Assembly: GCF_051195215.1 (NCBI RefSeq) | Contig: NZ_JBNAZM010000007.1 | Location: 62,001-126,000, forward strand | Length of the DNA: 64,000 nucleotides | Reading direction: 5' to 3' | Origin: Arhodomonas sp051195215 | GTDB lineage: Bacteria; Pseudomonadota; Gammaproteobacteria; Nitrococcales; Nitrococcaceae | Shown here: in pieces, positions 17,833 through 27,398 of the stretch | How positions within the stretch are numbered: the stretch's first letter is position 1 | Layout of the letters: every line of letters starts with the position of its first letter | Position numbers and translations under genes: made by a program | The notes under the pieces: generated by a model | What the model saw: the letters and a program-made list of their open reading frames with translations, nothing else | Told to the model about the DNA's origin: nothing | Databases searched by the model: none

Positions 17833-18557
17833 GAATGACACCCGATCAGAGGGGAGGCGCTGCCGATGGCCCACTGGCCGTGGCGCTGCGACCGCTCCAG
17901 GGCTCGCTCCAGGGCGGCGAGGAAGTGCCGGCGCGGCCATTCCTCGGCACCCAGCCGGGCAAGGTGCGGTGTCGGCATCTGGCAGTCGATGAACTCGAAT
18001 CCCCAGGCCTCCAGCTGTCCGGCGAGGCGCACCAGCGCGACCTTGCTGGCGTCGGTGGCGCGGCTGAACATGGACTCGCCGAAGAATCCGGCCCCCAGGG
18101 AGACGCCGTAGAGTCCGCCCACCAGCTCGTCGCCCGCCCAGACTTCCGCCGAATGGGCGATGCCCTGGTGGTGGAGACTGCGGTAGGCGGCGATCATGCC
18201 CGGGGTGATCCAGGTGCCGGCCTGGTCGTCGCGCGGGGCGGCACAGCCTCCTATGACGGCGTCGAAGTCGCGATCCAGGGTCACCTGGTAATCCCCCCGG
18301 CGAAGGCGCTTGCCCAGGCTGCGGGAGACGCGCACGCCCGAAGGTGCGATGACCGCCCGCGGGTCGGGGCTCCACCAGAGGATCGGCTGATCCTCGGCGA
18401 ACCAGGGGAAGATCCCGGCGCGATAGGCCATGACCAGACGCCGCGGGGTGAGCGACCCGCCGATGGCGAGCAGGCCATTGGGCTCGGCGAGCGCCAGGTC
18501 GGCGTCCGGGAACGGGGTTGCATCGTCGTCGGGTGCGATCCAGGGCACGCGCGTCAT
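17829..18557 (-). CDS. aat: Leucyl/phenylalanyl-tRNA--protein transferase
   Basis: Adds Leu or Phe to N-terminal Arg or Lys, creating ClpS ligands. Length 242. Family motifs are GLLAIGGSLTPRRLVMAYRA (about 28-47), GIFPWF, the WWSPDPRAVI segment and ITPGMIAAYRSLHHQGIAHS. It overlaps the upstream FemAB-like gene by 4 bases and the downstream bpt by 4 bases. With clpS, clpA and bpt it completes the bacterial N-degron pathway in one 5.7-kb stretch. Confidence 0.97.
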   Translation of the reverse strand: MTRVPWIAPDDDATPFPDADLALAEPNGLLAIGGSLTPRRLVMAYRAGIFPWFAEDQPILWWSPDPRAVIAPSGVRVSRSLGKRLRRGDYQVTLDRDFDAVIGGCAAPRDDQAGTWITPGMIAAYRSLHHQGIAHSAEVWAGDELVGGLYGVSLGAGFFGESMFSRATDASKVALVRLAGQLEAWGFEFIDCQMPTPHLARLGAEEWPRRHFLAALERALERSQRHGQWAIGSASPLIGCHS

Positions 18558-19702
18558 GGTCGACCGGTTCGGTTCTCGCGATAGGGGCCGTCCATTGTAA
18601 GGCTGTTGGCGTAGGCCTCCACCGCCCGGCGTTCGCGGCGCAGGAAATCCCGGACGGCGTGGTGGAAGGCCGGCTCGCGCAAGTGGTGCACTGAGCGTGT
18701 GAGTACGGGCCGGAACCCGCGTGCGACTTTGTGCTCGCCCTGTGCGCCGGGTTCGAAGCGTTGCAGGCCTTCGCGAATACAGTATTCGATACCCTGGTAA
18801 TAGCAGGTCTCGAAGTGCAGGGCATCCACCTCCTCGTCGCAGCCCCAGTAGCGGCCGTAGAGGGTGTGGTCGTCGCGCAGGCAGATGGCGCCGGCGATCA
18901 CGCGATCATCGCGTTCGGCGACCATCAGGACCACCCGGTCGCCGAGGCGCTGTCCCAACTCCTGGAAGCATTCGCGGCTGAGCACCGGGATATTGCCCCG
19001 CACGTGAAACGTGTGGCGGTAGAAACGGTGCATGGCCGCCCACAACGCCGCATCGGCTTCGTCGCCGTGGACCGTGCGCAGGCTGATCCCCGACTCCCGG
19101 ACCCGGCGGCGCTCGCGGCGGATGTTCTTGCGCTTTTTCGCGGTGAGCGCACCGAGAAACGCCTCGAAGTCCACATAATCGCGATTGTGCCAGTGGTACT
19201 GGCAGCCCAGGCGAAGCTCATAGCCGGCGGCCACGGCCGTCTCGGCTTCGTCGGCACTAACGAAAAGCCAGTGGGTGGAGCTCGCCGAGGCCTGCTCGGC
19301 ATAGGCGCGGGCACCCTCCAGGAGGGTCTGTCGGGTCGTCGCCCGATCGCAGCCCGGGCGCACCAGGATCCGGCGGCCGGTGACGGGCGACCAGGGCACG
19401 GCGATCACGAGCTTGGGGTAGTAATCCAGGCCGTTGCGCGCATAGGCGTCCGCCCAGGCGAAATCGAACACGAACTCGCCCCACGAATGCGTCTTGAGGT
19501 AGGCGGGCGCCGCCGCAACCAGTGTGTCGCCGTCCCACAACAACAGGTGCCGCGGCAACCAGCCAGTGGCTTCGCCCACCGCGCCATGATGCTCGAGCGC
19601 AGCGAGGAACTCGTGTCGAAGGAACGGATGGTCGCTGCCCTCCAGGGCGTTCCAGAATGCCCGGGATACTTCATCGATGTATTCTGCGATGTGCAGCTCC
19701 AT
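18554..19702 (-). CDS. FemAB-like (PF04339/DUF482-type) GNAT-fold transferase
   Basis: A 382-residue protein of the family annotated as FemAB_like or peptidoglycan biosynthesis/recognition. It has duplicated GNAT-like halves: WLPRHLLLWDGDTLVAAAPAY (about 44-64) and FAWADAYARNGLDYYPKL in the first, then KKRKNIRRERRRV, LYGRYWGCDEEVDALHFE and AQGEHKVARGF in the second. The biochemical reaction is unknown; Fem-type relatives use aminoacyl-tRNA or acyl-CoA. The ATG at 19702 is chosen over a longer open frame because it begins the conserved region. It overlaps aat by 4 bases and sits where trxB lies in Pseudomonas. Confidence 0.88.
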   Translation of the reverse strand: MELHIAEYIDEVSRAFWNALEGSDHPFLRHEFLAALEHHGAVGEATGWLPRHLLLWDGDTLVAAAPAYLKTHSWGEFVFDFAWADAYARNGLDYYPKLVIAVPWSPVTGRRILVRPGCDRATTRQTLLEGARAYAEQASASSTHWLFVSADEAETAVAAGYELRLGCQYHWHNRDYVDFEAFLGALTAKKRKNIRRERRRVRESGISLRTVHGDEADAALWAAMHRFYRHTFHVRGNIPVLSRECFQELGQRLGDRVVLMVAERDDRVIAGAICLRDDHTLYGRYWGCDEEVDALHFETCYYQGIEYCIREGLQRFEPGAQGEHKVARGFRPVLTRSVHHLREPAFHHAVRDFLRRERRAVEAYANSLTMDGPYRENRTGRP

Positions 19703-19934
19703 TACGTTCCTCGTGTGCCGTGAAGGCCGGCAGCGTATAGTACTAATGGCCCGGAGCAGAAGTATTGTCATGCGTCGGGCCGCCCGGGCGATACCGGGGG
19801 GCGAGCGGCCTGTTGGGGCATACTCGTGGAACATGGCGCCCGCTTTCTCCAGCGTGGGGGCTATTTGTCGCATTTCTAGTCGCTTGCGCGCTAAACTTCC
19901 GGTGCTTTCGTAGTCATTTCGGGGACGTCTTCTC

Positions 19935-22310
19935 GTGGCCAAGGCCGAATCCACCACCAATCTGCCGACGCCGTGGGGGCAACATGTCAGTCGGGGCCTG
20001 CGCGAGGCGGCATTGCTGTTGCTGCTTGCGGTGGCGGGCTTCCTGTTGCTTGCCCTGGCGACGTACGACCCGCGCGACCCGGGCTGGACGTACACCGCGT
20101 CGGTGGCCGACATTCACAACGCCGGCGGTGTCGTGGGTGCGTTCTTCGCCGACCTCAGCCTCTTTCTCTTCGGCTACCTGGCGTACCTCTTCCCCGTGAT
20201 GATCGCGTTCGGTGCCTGGCTGCTGTGGCACTGGCAGCGTCTCGACGGGCACGTGCACTGGGGTGTGTTCGGGCTTCGGCTCGCCGGCTTCGTCGTAACC
20301 GTGGTTGCCGGCGCCGCGGTGGCCACGCTGCACGTCGCGCCAGTGCCCGGCACCGTCCCGTTGAGCTCCGGCGGTGTTCTCGGTGATCTCACCGGGCGTT
20401 TCCTGGAGCGGGCGTTCAGTTTCACCGGTGCAACGCTGCTGGCGCTGGCGGTCTTCGCCGCGGGGTTCACGGTGGCCACGGGTCTGTCGTGGATTCGCCT
20501 GGCGGAGGTCATCGGCCGGGCCGTGTTCCTGATTTCGCACCGCGTGCGCACGGCGTTCGCCGATCTCGGTGCACGCCGGGCCGAGCGGCGCGAGCAGCGC
20601 CGCATCGAACCGACGCCGACGCCGGTACCGAAGAAGGCCGGCAAGCCCAAGCGACGCAAGCGCGAGAAGAGCGTGGAGCCGACACTGGAGCTGCCCGCGC
20701 CGGAGCCGGCCCCTGGCCCGGCGAAGAGCTCGGGTGGCCGCAAGCGTGATACGCAAATGCCGTTGCTCGACGACGTGGCGCCGGGGCAGCTGCCCTCGGC
20801 GAACCTGCTCGACGCGCCCAAGGTCGAGCAGGCGGGCTACAGCGAGGAGGCGCTGCAGACCATGTCGAGCCTGGTGGAGACCAAGCTCGCCGATTTCGGC
20901 GTCAAGGTCGAAGTGGTCGCCGTGCAGCCCGGGCCCGTGATCACCCGCTTCGAATTGCACCCGGCGCCGGGTGTGAAGGTCAGCCAGATCTCCAACCTCT
21001 CCAAGGATCTCGCGCGCGCGCTGTCGGTGACCGCGGTGCGCGTGGTGGAGGTTATTCCCGGCAAGTCGGTGGTGGGCCTGGAGATTCCCAACGAGCACCG
21101 CCAGGTCATCGCATTCTCGGAGATCATCCAGTCGGACGCGTTCGCCAAGGCGTCCGGGGCGTTGACCCTCGCCATCGGCAAGGACATAGGCGGTTCGCCG
21201 GTGACGGTGGACCTCGCGAAGATGCCCCATCTGCTGGTGGCCGGCACCACCGGCTCCGGCAAGTCGGTGGGCGTGAACGCGATGATCCTGAGCCTGGTCT
21301 ATCGCAATGGCCCCGAGGCGGTGCGCCTGATCATGATCGACCCCAAGATGCTGGAGCTCTCGGTCTACGACGATATCCCGCATCTGCTCGCGCCGGTGGT
21401 TACCGATATGAAGGAAGCCGCCAACGCGTTGCGCTGGTGTGTCGGCGAAATGGAGCGTCGGTACAAGATCATGGCGGCGCTGGGTGTGCGCAACATCGCC
21501 GGCTGCAACCGAAAGATCCGCGAAGCCGCCGACCGTGGCGAGCCCATCGCCGACCCGCTGTGGACGCCACCGGAGTCGAGCCTCGCCGACGCCGGCAACC
21601 CGGATGCCGTGCCCGAGCCGCCGCGACTGGAACCGTTGCCGTATCTCGTTGTCGTAGTCGATGAGTTCGCCGACATGATGATGATGGTCGGCAAGAAGGT
21701 CGAGGAGCTCATTGCGCGGTTGGCGCAGAAGGCGCGTGCGGCCGGGATTCATCTCATTCTCGCGACACAGCGGCCGTCGGTGGACGTGATCACGGGCCTG
21801 ATCAAGGCGAATATCCCCACGCGCATGGCCTTCCAGGTGTCCTCACGGGTGGACTCGCGCACGATCCTCGACCAAATGGGCGCCGAATCGCTGCTGGGGC
21901 AGGGCGACATGCTCTACCTCGGGCCCAGCAGTCGCGGTGTGCCGGAGCGAGTGCACGGCGCGTTCGTCTCGGACGCGGAGGTGCATCGCGTCGCCGAGCA
22001 TTTGAAGCGCAGTGGGGCGCCGGAGTACGTCGACGAGATTCTCCAGGAGCCGGGTTCGGAGGCCGCGGCCATCCCGGGGTTGAGCGCGGAAAGCGGCGGC
22101 GATGATGCCGATCCGCTCTACGATCAGGCTGTGCGGATCGTTACCGAGACGCGCAAGGCTTCCATCTCGGGCGTTCAGCGGCGACTGAAGATCGGCTACA
22201 ACCGCGCCGCCCGCCTGGTGGAGGACATGGAGAGTGCTGGTATCGTCGGCCCGCTGCAGTCCAACGGCAGCCGCGAAGTGCTGGCGCCGCCACCTCCGCC
22301 GGCGGAGTGA
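19935..22310 (+). CDS. ftsK: DNA translocase FtsK
   Basis: Septum-located motor that pumps chromosome dimers to dif and couples segregation to division. Four to five N-terminal membrane segments lie within residues 22-185. A short basic/Pro linker (about 210-290) leads to the motor with the P-loop GTTGSGKS (437-444) and Walker B YLVVVVDEFADMMM. The C-terminal gamma winged helix starts at about 720 (RKASISGVQRRLKIGYNRAA) and would read KOPS. At 791 residues it has the compact linker typical of Pseudomonas-like FtsK. Start is GTG. lolA follows immediately. Confidence 0.97.
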   Translation: MAKAESTTNLPTPWGQHVSRGLREAALLLLLAVAGFLLLALATYDPRDPGWTYTASVADIHNAGGVVGAFFADLSLFLFGYLAYLFPVMIAFGAWLLWHWQRLDGHVHWGVFGLRLAGFVVTVVAGAAVATLHVAPVPGTVPLSSGGVLGDLTGRFLERAFSFTGATLLALAVFAAGFTVATGLSWIRLAEVIGRAVFLISHRVRTAFADLGARRAERREQRRIEPTPTPVPKKAGKPKRRKREKSVEPTLELPAPEPAPGPAKSSGGRKRDTQMPLLDDVAPGQLPSANLLDAPKVEQAGYSEEALQTMSSLVETKLADFGVKVEVVAVQPGPVITRFELHPAPGVKVSQISNLSKDLARALSVTAVRVVEVIPGKSVVGLEIPNEHRQVIAFSEIIQSDAFAKASGALTLAIGKDIGGSPVTVDLAKMPHLLVAGTTGSGKSVGVNAMILSLVYRNGPEAVRLIMIDPKMLELSVYDDIPHLLAPVVTDMKEAANALRWCVGEMERRYKIMAALGVRNIAGCNRKIREAADRGEPIADPLWTPPESSLADAGNPDAVPEPPRLEPLPYLVVVVDEFADMMMMVGKKVEELIARLAQKARAAGIHLILATQRPSVDVITGLIKANIPTRMAFQVSSRVDSRTILDQMGAESLLGQGDMLYLGPSSRGVPERVHGAFVSDAEVHRVAEHLKRSGAPEYVDEILQEPGSEAAAIPGLSAESGGDDADPLYDQAVRIVTETRKASISGVQRRLKIGYNRAARLVEDMESAGIVGPLQSNGSREVLAPPPPPAE

Positions 22311-22327
22311 GGACAGTGACAGGAGCG

Positions 22328-22963
22328 ATGATCGTGAAGCAGTGGCTGATTGCGCTGGCGGCTGTGCTGCTGGCTACCACCGCCGTCGCCCGGGAGGGTG
22401 GCGTCGAAGATCTGGCGCGTTACTTCGAGTCGGTGGACACGCTGCAGGGGCGGTTCGTCCAGGAGACCCGGGACGAGACCGGCGAGCTCGTGGAGAAAGC
22501 CGAGGGCCATTTCGTCATCGATCGCCCCGGACGCTTCAACTGGGTCTACGAGACGCCCTATGCGCAGCGCATTGTCGCCGACGGCGAGTGGCTCTGGGTT
22601 CACGACCGCGACCTGCTTCAGGTGACCGTGCGGCCAGTGGATGAGGTGCTCGGCGTGGGGCCCGCGCTCATGCTCAGCGGGGACTTCCGGACGCTCCGCG
22701 ATCGATTCCGCATCGAGTCGGGCGAGGACGGCTGGTTACGCCTGACCCCCACCGACGAGCAGTGGGATTTCCAGGCGGCGCGTTTGCGCCTCGACGACGG
22801 CGTACCCGTCGAAGTGGCGCTCGATGACGGCCTCGGTCAGACAGTCCGGCTCGAGCTGCAATCGGTGGTGCGTAACGAACCCCCGCCCGCGGACAGCTTC
22901 GACACCGAGGTGCCCGACGGCGTCGACCTCATTGCGCCGCCGGAATACTCCGGCGGTAGCTGA
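22328..22963 (+). CDS. lolA: Outer-membrane lipoprotein carrier protein LolA
   Basis: Periplasmic chaperone that ferries lipoproteins from LolCDE to LolB. A signal peptide (MIVKQWLIALAAVLLATTAVA) is followed by LARYFESVDTLQGRFVQE and the GRFNWVYETPYAQRIVADG core. With this ATG the protein has 211 residues; a GTG at 22307 overlapping the ftsK stop and a GTG at 22334 are alternatives. The gene follows ftsK in the conserved ftsK-lolA-rarA order. Confidence 0.95.
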   Translation: MIVKQWLIALAAVLLATTAVAREGGVEDLARYFESVDTLQGRFVQETRDETGELVEKAEGHFVIDRPGRFNWVYETPYAQRIVADGEWLWVHDRDLLQVTVRPVDEVLGVGPALMLSGDFRTLRDRFRIESGEDGWLRLTPTDEQWDFQAARLRLDDGVPVEVALDDGLGQTVRLELQSVVRNEPPPADSFDTEVPDGVDLIAPPEYSGGS

Positions 22964-22972
22964 CGGCACGGG

Positions 22973-24310
22973 TCAGCCGCCGCCGTCGGCGTGGTCGTCC
23001 AGACCGCGCCGCCACGCCTGGAGCTCGGCGAATCGTTTCTCCTGGCCATGTTCGGTGGGCTCGAAGAAGTGCTGGGGCTCCAGTCCTTCGGGCCAGCAGT
23101 CGTGGGCTCGTCCGGCCGGGTAGCCGTAAGGCTCGTCGTGGGCGTAGCGATAGCCCTTGCCATAGCCCAGCTCGTCCATGAGGCGCGTCGGCGCGTTACG
23201 CAGGTAGAGCGGGACGTCGAAATCCGGTTGCTGCCGGACGAAACGCTGTGCCGCCTTCCAGGCCCGGTCTATGGCGTTGCTCTTGGGCGCGACGGCGAGA
23301 TGAATGGCGGCATGGGCTATCGCACGCTGGCCTTCGTAGTCGCCAAGGCGCCGGTAGGCGTCCCACGCCGCCATGACCAGCGGCAGGGCCCGGGGATCGG
23401 TGTTGCCGACATCCTCCGAGGCAATGGCCGCGAGGCGGCGGACCACGTCCAGCGGGTCGCCGCCGCCATCGATGAACCGCGCGATGTAGAGCAGGGCGGC
23501 GTCCGGGCGCGACGAGCGAATGGATTTGTGAATCGCCGAGAGCAGGTCGTAGTAAGCGTCACCCTGCTTGTCGAAGCGTGACGCCTGGTGTCCCAGCACA
23601 TCGTCCAGGGACGCTTTCGTCAGCGTCTCACCGCCGTCGGTGTCGATGGTGAAGTCCGCCGCGGTCTCCAGCAGCCCCAAGGCACGCCGGGCGTCCCCGC
23701 CGGCAGCGCGGGCGATGGCGGTGAGCACGTCGTCGGGCGCATCGATGCCGCGTTCGCCCAGTCCATGCCGGGTGTCCGTCAATGCCTGGCGAAGCACCCC
23801 GATGAGCTCGGCCTCGCCGAGATTCTTGAGTACGTAGACCCGGGCCCGCGAGAGCAGCGCCGAGTTCACCTCGAACGAGGGGTTTTCGGTGGTGGCGCCG
23901 ATGAGTGTGAGCAGACCCGATTCCACGTGGGGCAGCAGGGCATCCTGCTGACTTTTGTTGAGCCGGTGAATCTCGTCGAGGAACAGTACGGTCGCGCGCT
24001 GCTCGGGGGTAGCGCTGCGAGCTCGCTCCACCGCTGCACGGATCTCCTTGACGCCGGCCATGACCGCCGAGAGTCGTTCCAGGCGGGCGCCGGAAGCCGT
24101 TGCCAGCAGCTCGGCGAGCGTGGTCTTGCCAGTGCCCGGCGGCCCCCAGAGGATCATGGAGCGCACGCTGCCGGAGTCGGCCATCCGGCGCAGCGGCTTG
24201 CCCGGTCCCACCAGGTGAGTCTGCCCGGTGAACGTGTCCAGACTGCGCGGACGCATCCGGTGAGCCAGGGGTTCGTGTTCGCGGTTGGCGGAGTGTTCGA
24301 ACAGGTCCAT
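22973..24310 (-). CDS. rarA: Replication-associated recombination protein A (RarA/MgsA)
   Basis: AAA+ ATPase acting at stalled replication forks, related to clamp loaders and eukaryotic WRNIP1. Motifs: RPRSLDTFTGQTHLVGPG at the N-terminus, the P-loop WGPPGTGKTTLAELLA (about residues 56-71), Walker B FLDEIHRLNKSQQDALLPHVE split across 119-139, and sensor ATTENPSFEVN. The C-terminal MgsA domain includes PDAALLYIARFIDGGGDP. Length 445 is normal. In most relatives rarA is on the lolA strand; here it is inverted, converging with lolA 9 bases away. Confidence 0.96.
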   Translation of the reverse strand: MDLFEHSANREHEPLAHRMRPRSLDTFTGQTHLVGPGKPLRRMADSGSVRSMILWGPPGTGKTTLAELLATASGARLERLSAVMAGVKEIRAAVERARSATPEQRATVLFLDEIHRLNKSQQDALLPHVESGLLTLIGATTENPSFEVNSALLSRARVYVLKNLGEAELIGVLRQALTDTRHGLGERGIDAPDDVLTAIARAAGGDARRALGLLETAADFTIDTDGGETLTKASLDDVLGHQASRFDKQGDAYYDLLSAIHKSIRSSRPDAALLYIARFIDGGGDPLDVVRRLAAIASEDVGNTDPRALPLVMAAWDAYRRLGDYEGQRAIAHAAIHLAVAPKSNAIDRAWKAAQRFVRQQPDFDVPLYLRNAPTRLMDELGYGKGYRYAHDEPYGYPAGRAHDCWPEGLEPQHFFEPTEHGQEKRFAELQAWRRGLDDHADGGG

Positions 24311-24621
24311 GGTGCTCGTACGGCGACGGTGTCGGAACTCTCGCGGGACTTTACGCCCCTGTGACCTGGACGCAAGCTCGGGCGGTCTGTGCGCCCGGGT
24401 GCCGGGCCGGGTACAATTCAGGCCTTTGCCGAGCAGCCATTGTCGCTGAGCGGCGGCGATGCATACCCGTTGCCGGTGGGGCGCAGTCCGCGGTGCTTTA
24501 CCCAGTACTGGAACGATGACGTTTAATCGCTTGTTTATAATACCGTCCCTTACCTCATGGAAGCCCTTGACGCCGGAACGTGCGACGCTCCGGCGGTGGG
24601 TCGCGGACGAGGGGGGTGGCC
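24311..24621. other. Intergenic region between rarA and crcB
   Basis: A 311-base divergent spacer without a gene. It holds the crcB/serS promoter candidate near its right end, and the rarA start region at its left end. I looked for a fluoride riboswitch and did not find a convincing one. Confidence 0.5.
24513..24541 (+). promoter_or_regulatory. Candidate crcB-serS promoter
   Basis: A consensus TATAAT at 24536-24541 in a local AT-rich patch. The -35 position (ACGATG at 24513-24518 or GATGAC at 24515-24520) is poor, so only the -10 is supported well. Confidence 0.5.
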
Positions 24622-24999
24622 ATGTGGCCTGAGGTCGCGGCGGCGGCGATCGGTGGCGCGGTCGGCGCGAGCGCCCGATTCGCAGTCACCGTATGGGTCG
24701 CGGACTGGTTCGGGCGGGATTTTCCCTGGGGCACGCTGATCGTGAACGTGGTGGGCAGCTTCCTGCTCGGCATGTTGTTCGTGCTCACCGTCGAGCGTGG
24801 CGAGTTGCCGGCGGTATGGCGCGCCGCGTTGATGGTCGGGGTGCTGGGGGCGTTCACCACCTTCTCCACGTTCGCGGTGGACAGCGTTGCGCTGCTCGAG
24901 CAGGGGGAGGTGGTTCGGGCATTCGCCAACCTGTGCGCGAACGTGATCATCTGTTTTGTCATGGCGTGGCTGGGATTCCGACTAGTACGCCTTATCTGA
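24622..24999 (+). CDS. crcB: Fluoride ion channel CrcB/Fluc
   Basis: Small dual-topology fluoride exporter of the inner membrane. The 125 residues form four membrane helices. Family motifs are IGGAVGASARFAV (near 10-22), WGTLIVNVVGSFLLG (36-50, with the conserved Asn) and GVLGAFTTFSTFAVD (73-87, the Phe-box). Start ATG follows acgaggggggtggcc. Only 19 bases separate it from serS, so the two are probably one transcript. Confidence 0.95.
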   Translation: MWPEVAAAAIGGAVGASARFAVTVWVADWFGRDFPWGTLIVNVVGSFLLGMLFVLTVERGELPAVWRAALMVGVLGAFTTFSTFAVDSVALLEQGEVVRAFANLCANVIICFVMAWLGFRLVRLI

Positions 25000-25018
25000 C
25001 GAGGAATCGAGCAAAGAC

Positions 25019-26290
25019 ATGCTGGATACGAAAGCGCTGAGAAGCGATCTGGACGGCGTGGCCACGGCCCTGCGCCGGCGCGGTTTCGAGCTGGACACGG
25101 TGGCTTACCGGGCGCTCGAGGAGCGCCGACGCGAGCTGCAGGTCCGCACCCAGGAGCTGCAGAACGAACGCAAGACGCGTTCCAAGGCCATCGGACAGGC
25201 CAAGGCTCGCGGCGAAGACATCCAGCCGCTGCTCGACGAGGTGGCGGATCTCGGCGACCGTGTGAAGTCCGCCGAGGACGAGCTGGCGGAGGTTCAGGAC
25301 GAGCTCCACCAGATTCACCTCGGGCTGCCGAACATCCCGCACCCGGATGTTCCCGAAGGCGAGGACGAAGACGACAACGTGGAAGTCCGGCGTTGGGGCG
25401 AAACGCCGACATTCGAGTTCAAGGCACGTGACCACGTCGAGATCGGGGCCCTGGCCAACGGGATGGATTTCGAGGCGGCCGCGCGGCTGGCCGCGTCGCG
25501 CTTCGTCGTCATGCGCGGCGCCGTTGCGCGGCTGCACCGCGCGCTCGCTCAGTTCATGCTCGATCTGCACACTGGCGAGCACGGTTACGAGGAGGTCTAC
25601 GTCCCTTACATCGTCTCCGCCAAGGCCCTCGAGGGCACAGGGCAATTACCGAAATTCGGGGAGGATCTTTTCGCGATTGCCGGTGACCAGGGGCTCTACC
25701 TCATCCCCACCGCCGAGGTGCCTGTCACCAACCTCGCCGGCGAGCAGATACTCGAGCCCGAGGCGCTGCCAATGCGCATGGTGGCGCATACGCCGTGCTT
25801 CCGCTCCGAGGCCGGCTCCTACGGCAAGGACACCCGGGGCATGATCCGCCAGCATCAATTCGACAAGGTGGAGCTGGTGCACGTGGTGCGGCCGGAGGCA
25901 TCCTACGAGGCCCTGGAGACATTGACGGCCCACGCCGAGCGGGTACTCCAGCTGCTGGAGTTGCCTTATCGGGTGGTGACCCTGTGCACCGGCGACATGG
26001 GCGCCGCCGCGGCCAAGACGTACGACATCGAGGTGTGGTTGCCGGGGCAGGAGCGCTACCGCGAGATCTCCTCGTGCAGCAATGCCGAGGCCTATCAGGC
26101 TCGGCGCATGCAGGCGCGCTGGCGCAATCCGGAGACGGGCAAGCCGGAGCCTGTGCACACGCTCAATGGCTCGGGGCTCGCTGTCGGACGCTGCCTTATC
26201 GCGGTGCTGGAGAACTACCAGGAGGCGGACGGTCGCGTGCGGGTACCAGAGCGGCTTCGTGGCTACCTGGGCGGGGCCGAATATCTGTGA
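25019..26290 (+). CDS. serS: Serine--tRNA ligase
   Basis: Class II synthetase that charges tRNA-Ser. An N-terminal antiparallel coiled coil (about 30-100) grips the long variable arm. The catalytic core carries motif 2 FRSEAGSYGKDTRGMIRQHQ and motif 3 NGSGLAVGRCLIAVLENYQ. Length 423 is normal. A Shine-Dalgarno (gaggaat) precedes the ATG. It is the last gene of the ftsK-lolA-rarA-crcB-serS neighbourhood. Confidence 0.98.
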   Translation: MLDTKALRSDLDGVATALRRRGFELDTVAYRALEERRRELQVRTQELQNERKTRSKAIGQAKARGEDIQPLLDEVADLGDRVKSAEDELAEVQDELHQIHLGLPNIPHPDVPEGEDEDDNVEVRRWGETPTFEFKARDHVEIGALANGMDFEAAARLAASRFVVMRGAVARLHRALAQFMLDLHTGEHGYEEVYVPYIVSAKALEGTGQLPKFGEDLFAIAGDQGLYLIPTAEVPVTNLAGEQILEPEALPMRMVAHTPCFRSEAGSYGKDTRGMIRQHQFDKVELVHVVRPEASYEALETLTAHAERVLQLLELPYRVVTLCTGDMGAAAAKTYDIEVWLPGQERYREISSCSNAEAYQARRMQARWRNPETGKPEPVHTLNGSGLAVGRCLIAVLENYQEADGRVRVPERLRGYLGGAEYL

Positions 26291-26551
26291 GTAAACGCAT
26301 AGCCGGTGTGTGGCTGTCAGAATCCGCTGACATATGATTCGGCATTCGCCCGACTGTGGGTGAACGCGCGGCCGGTTTAAAGTGGATCCCGCGTGGGGCG
26401 GCCAGCCCGTCTCCCGCGCCGGATGCGGTAAATGCCGACCATGGAAGGTCAAGCCGAGGGAATGGCGGCCGGCAGGGATGCTGACGAGGGGGCAGGGAGG
26501 CCCCGGTCGGGCAGGGAAGCCCGCTACCGACCGGCCTCGTGTTGCAGGAAG

Positions 26552-27103
26552 TCATCCCTCTCCGGTGATGAGGACATAGACCGCGCCGGTTCCACCGTCC
26601 GCACGTCGGGCCGAGCAGAACGCGAGCACGTCATCGCGCCGACGCAACCAGCGATCCACTTTACCCTTGAGCACCGGCCCCGCGTTGCGCGAGCCGCGAC
26701 CCTTGCCGTGGACGATGCGCGCGCAGCGCACGCCGCGGAGGTGGCACTCGTGGAAAAAACCGCGCAGTGCGCTGCCCGCCTCGGCGACCGTCATGCCGTG
26801 GAGATCAAGCTCCGCCTGGATGCTGTATTGCCCGCGGCGCAAACGCCGCAGCAGGCGGCTTTGCAGGCCGGGGCGCAGGTAGCTCAGCGCCTCGCCACGC
26901 TCCGGGCCCAGATCGGTGTCATCCAGGGGCGGGCGTAGCAACTCCTCCATGACCTGGCGGTCGTCCGCGTATCGCTGTCTCGGCACGGGGCGTGGCCGCG
27001 GGCGTTCGAGCACCGCGCGGCGATCGTGGTCCGGCAGCCGGCGTACGTCCTGCATGGCCTCGCGGAAGAGGGAGCGGTCCGCGTCCGAGTCGTATTCGCT
27101 CAC
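26552..27103 (-). CDS. Smr domain protein
   Basis: A 183-residue protein with a C-terminal Smr (small MutS-related) nuclease-type domain: the LDLHGMTVAEA motif (about 96-106) and the IVHGKGRGS motif (about 127-135). The basic Arg-rich N-terminal half is typical of the SmrA/SmrB group in gammaproteobacteria. SmrB cleaves mRNA at collided ribosomes in E. coli; whether this is the orthologue is uncertain. Start is the GTG after GGGGGGAC, giving VSEYDSDADRSLF. The gene is divergent from surE. Confidence 0.85.
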   Translation of the reverse strand: MSEYDSDADRSLFREAMQDVRRLPDHDRRAVLERPRPRPVPRQRYADDRQVMEELLRPPLDDTDLGPERGEALSYLRPGLQSRLLRRLRRGQYSIQAELDLHGMTVAEAGSALRGFFHECHLRGVRCARIVHGKGRGSRNAGPVLKGKVDRWLRRRDDVLAFCSARRADGGTGAVYVLITGEG

Positions 27104-27398
27104 GGCGTCCCCCCGACAGTCGGTCGAATCGATAGTGGCGTCGTGCCCTCTGCCGGTTCCGGACCGCGTGGTGACTGCGGTCGGATTCCGGTAACCGGTG
27201 ACCCGCCACACTGCGTTATCCTACCCGTCGGCGTCTGTGCTCCGCTACCGGCACTGTCGTACGATGCCGCCTTTGCGTAGGCATGCGTCGCGGTATACTG
27301 GCCAGCGATGACGGTGCCGGCCGCGTTTTCGCATTGATGAATGTGCTGACGTTGGGGGCGGCTCATAACGTAGAGCAATGCATGAGGCTGGGAGGGGC

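Noticed and set aside
19914..21752. Long open frame antisense to ftsK (612 codons)
   Set aside because: His/Arg/Gly-rich composition typical of a reverse-complement shadow in GC-rich DNA; ftsK fills the region.
24370..24621. Possible fluoride riboswitch upstream of crcB
   Set aside because: GGCGATG-like words exist near 24460, but the expected pseudoknot partners and terminator are not arranged as in known crcB-motif RNAs.
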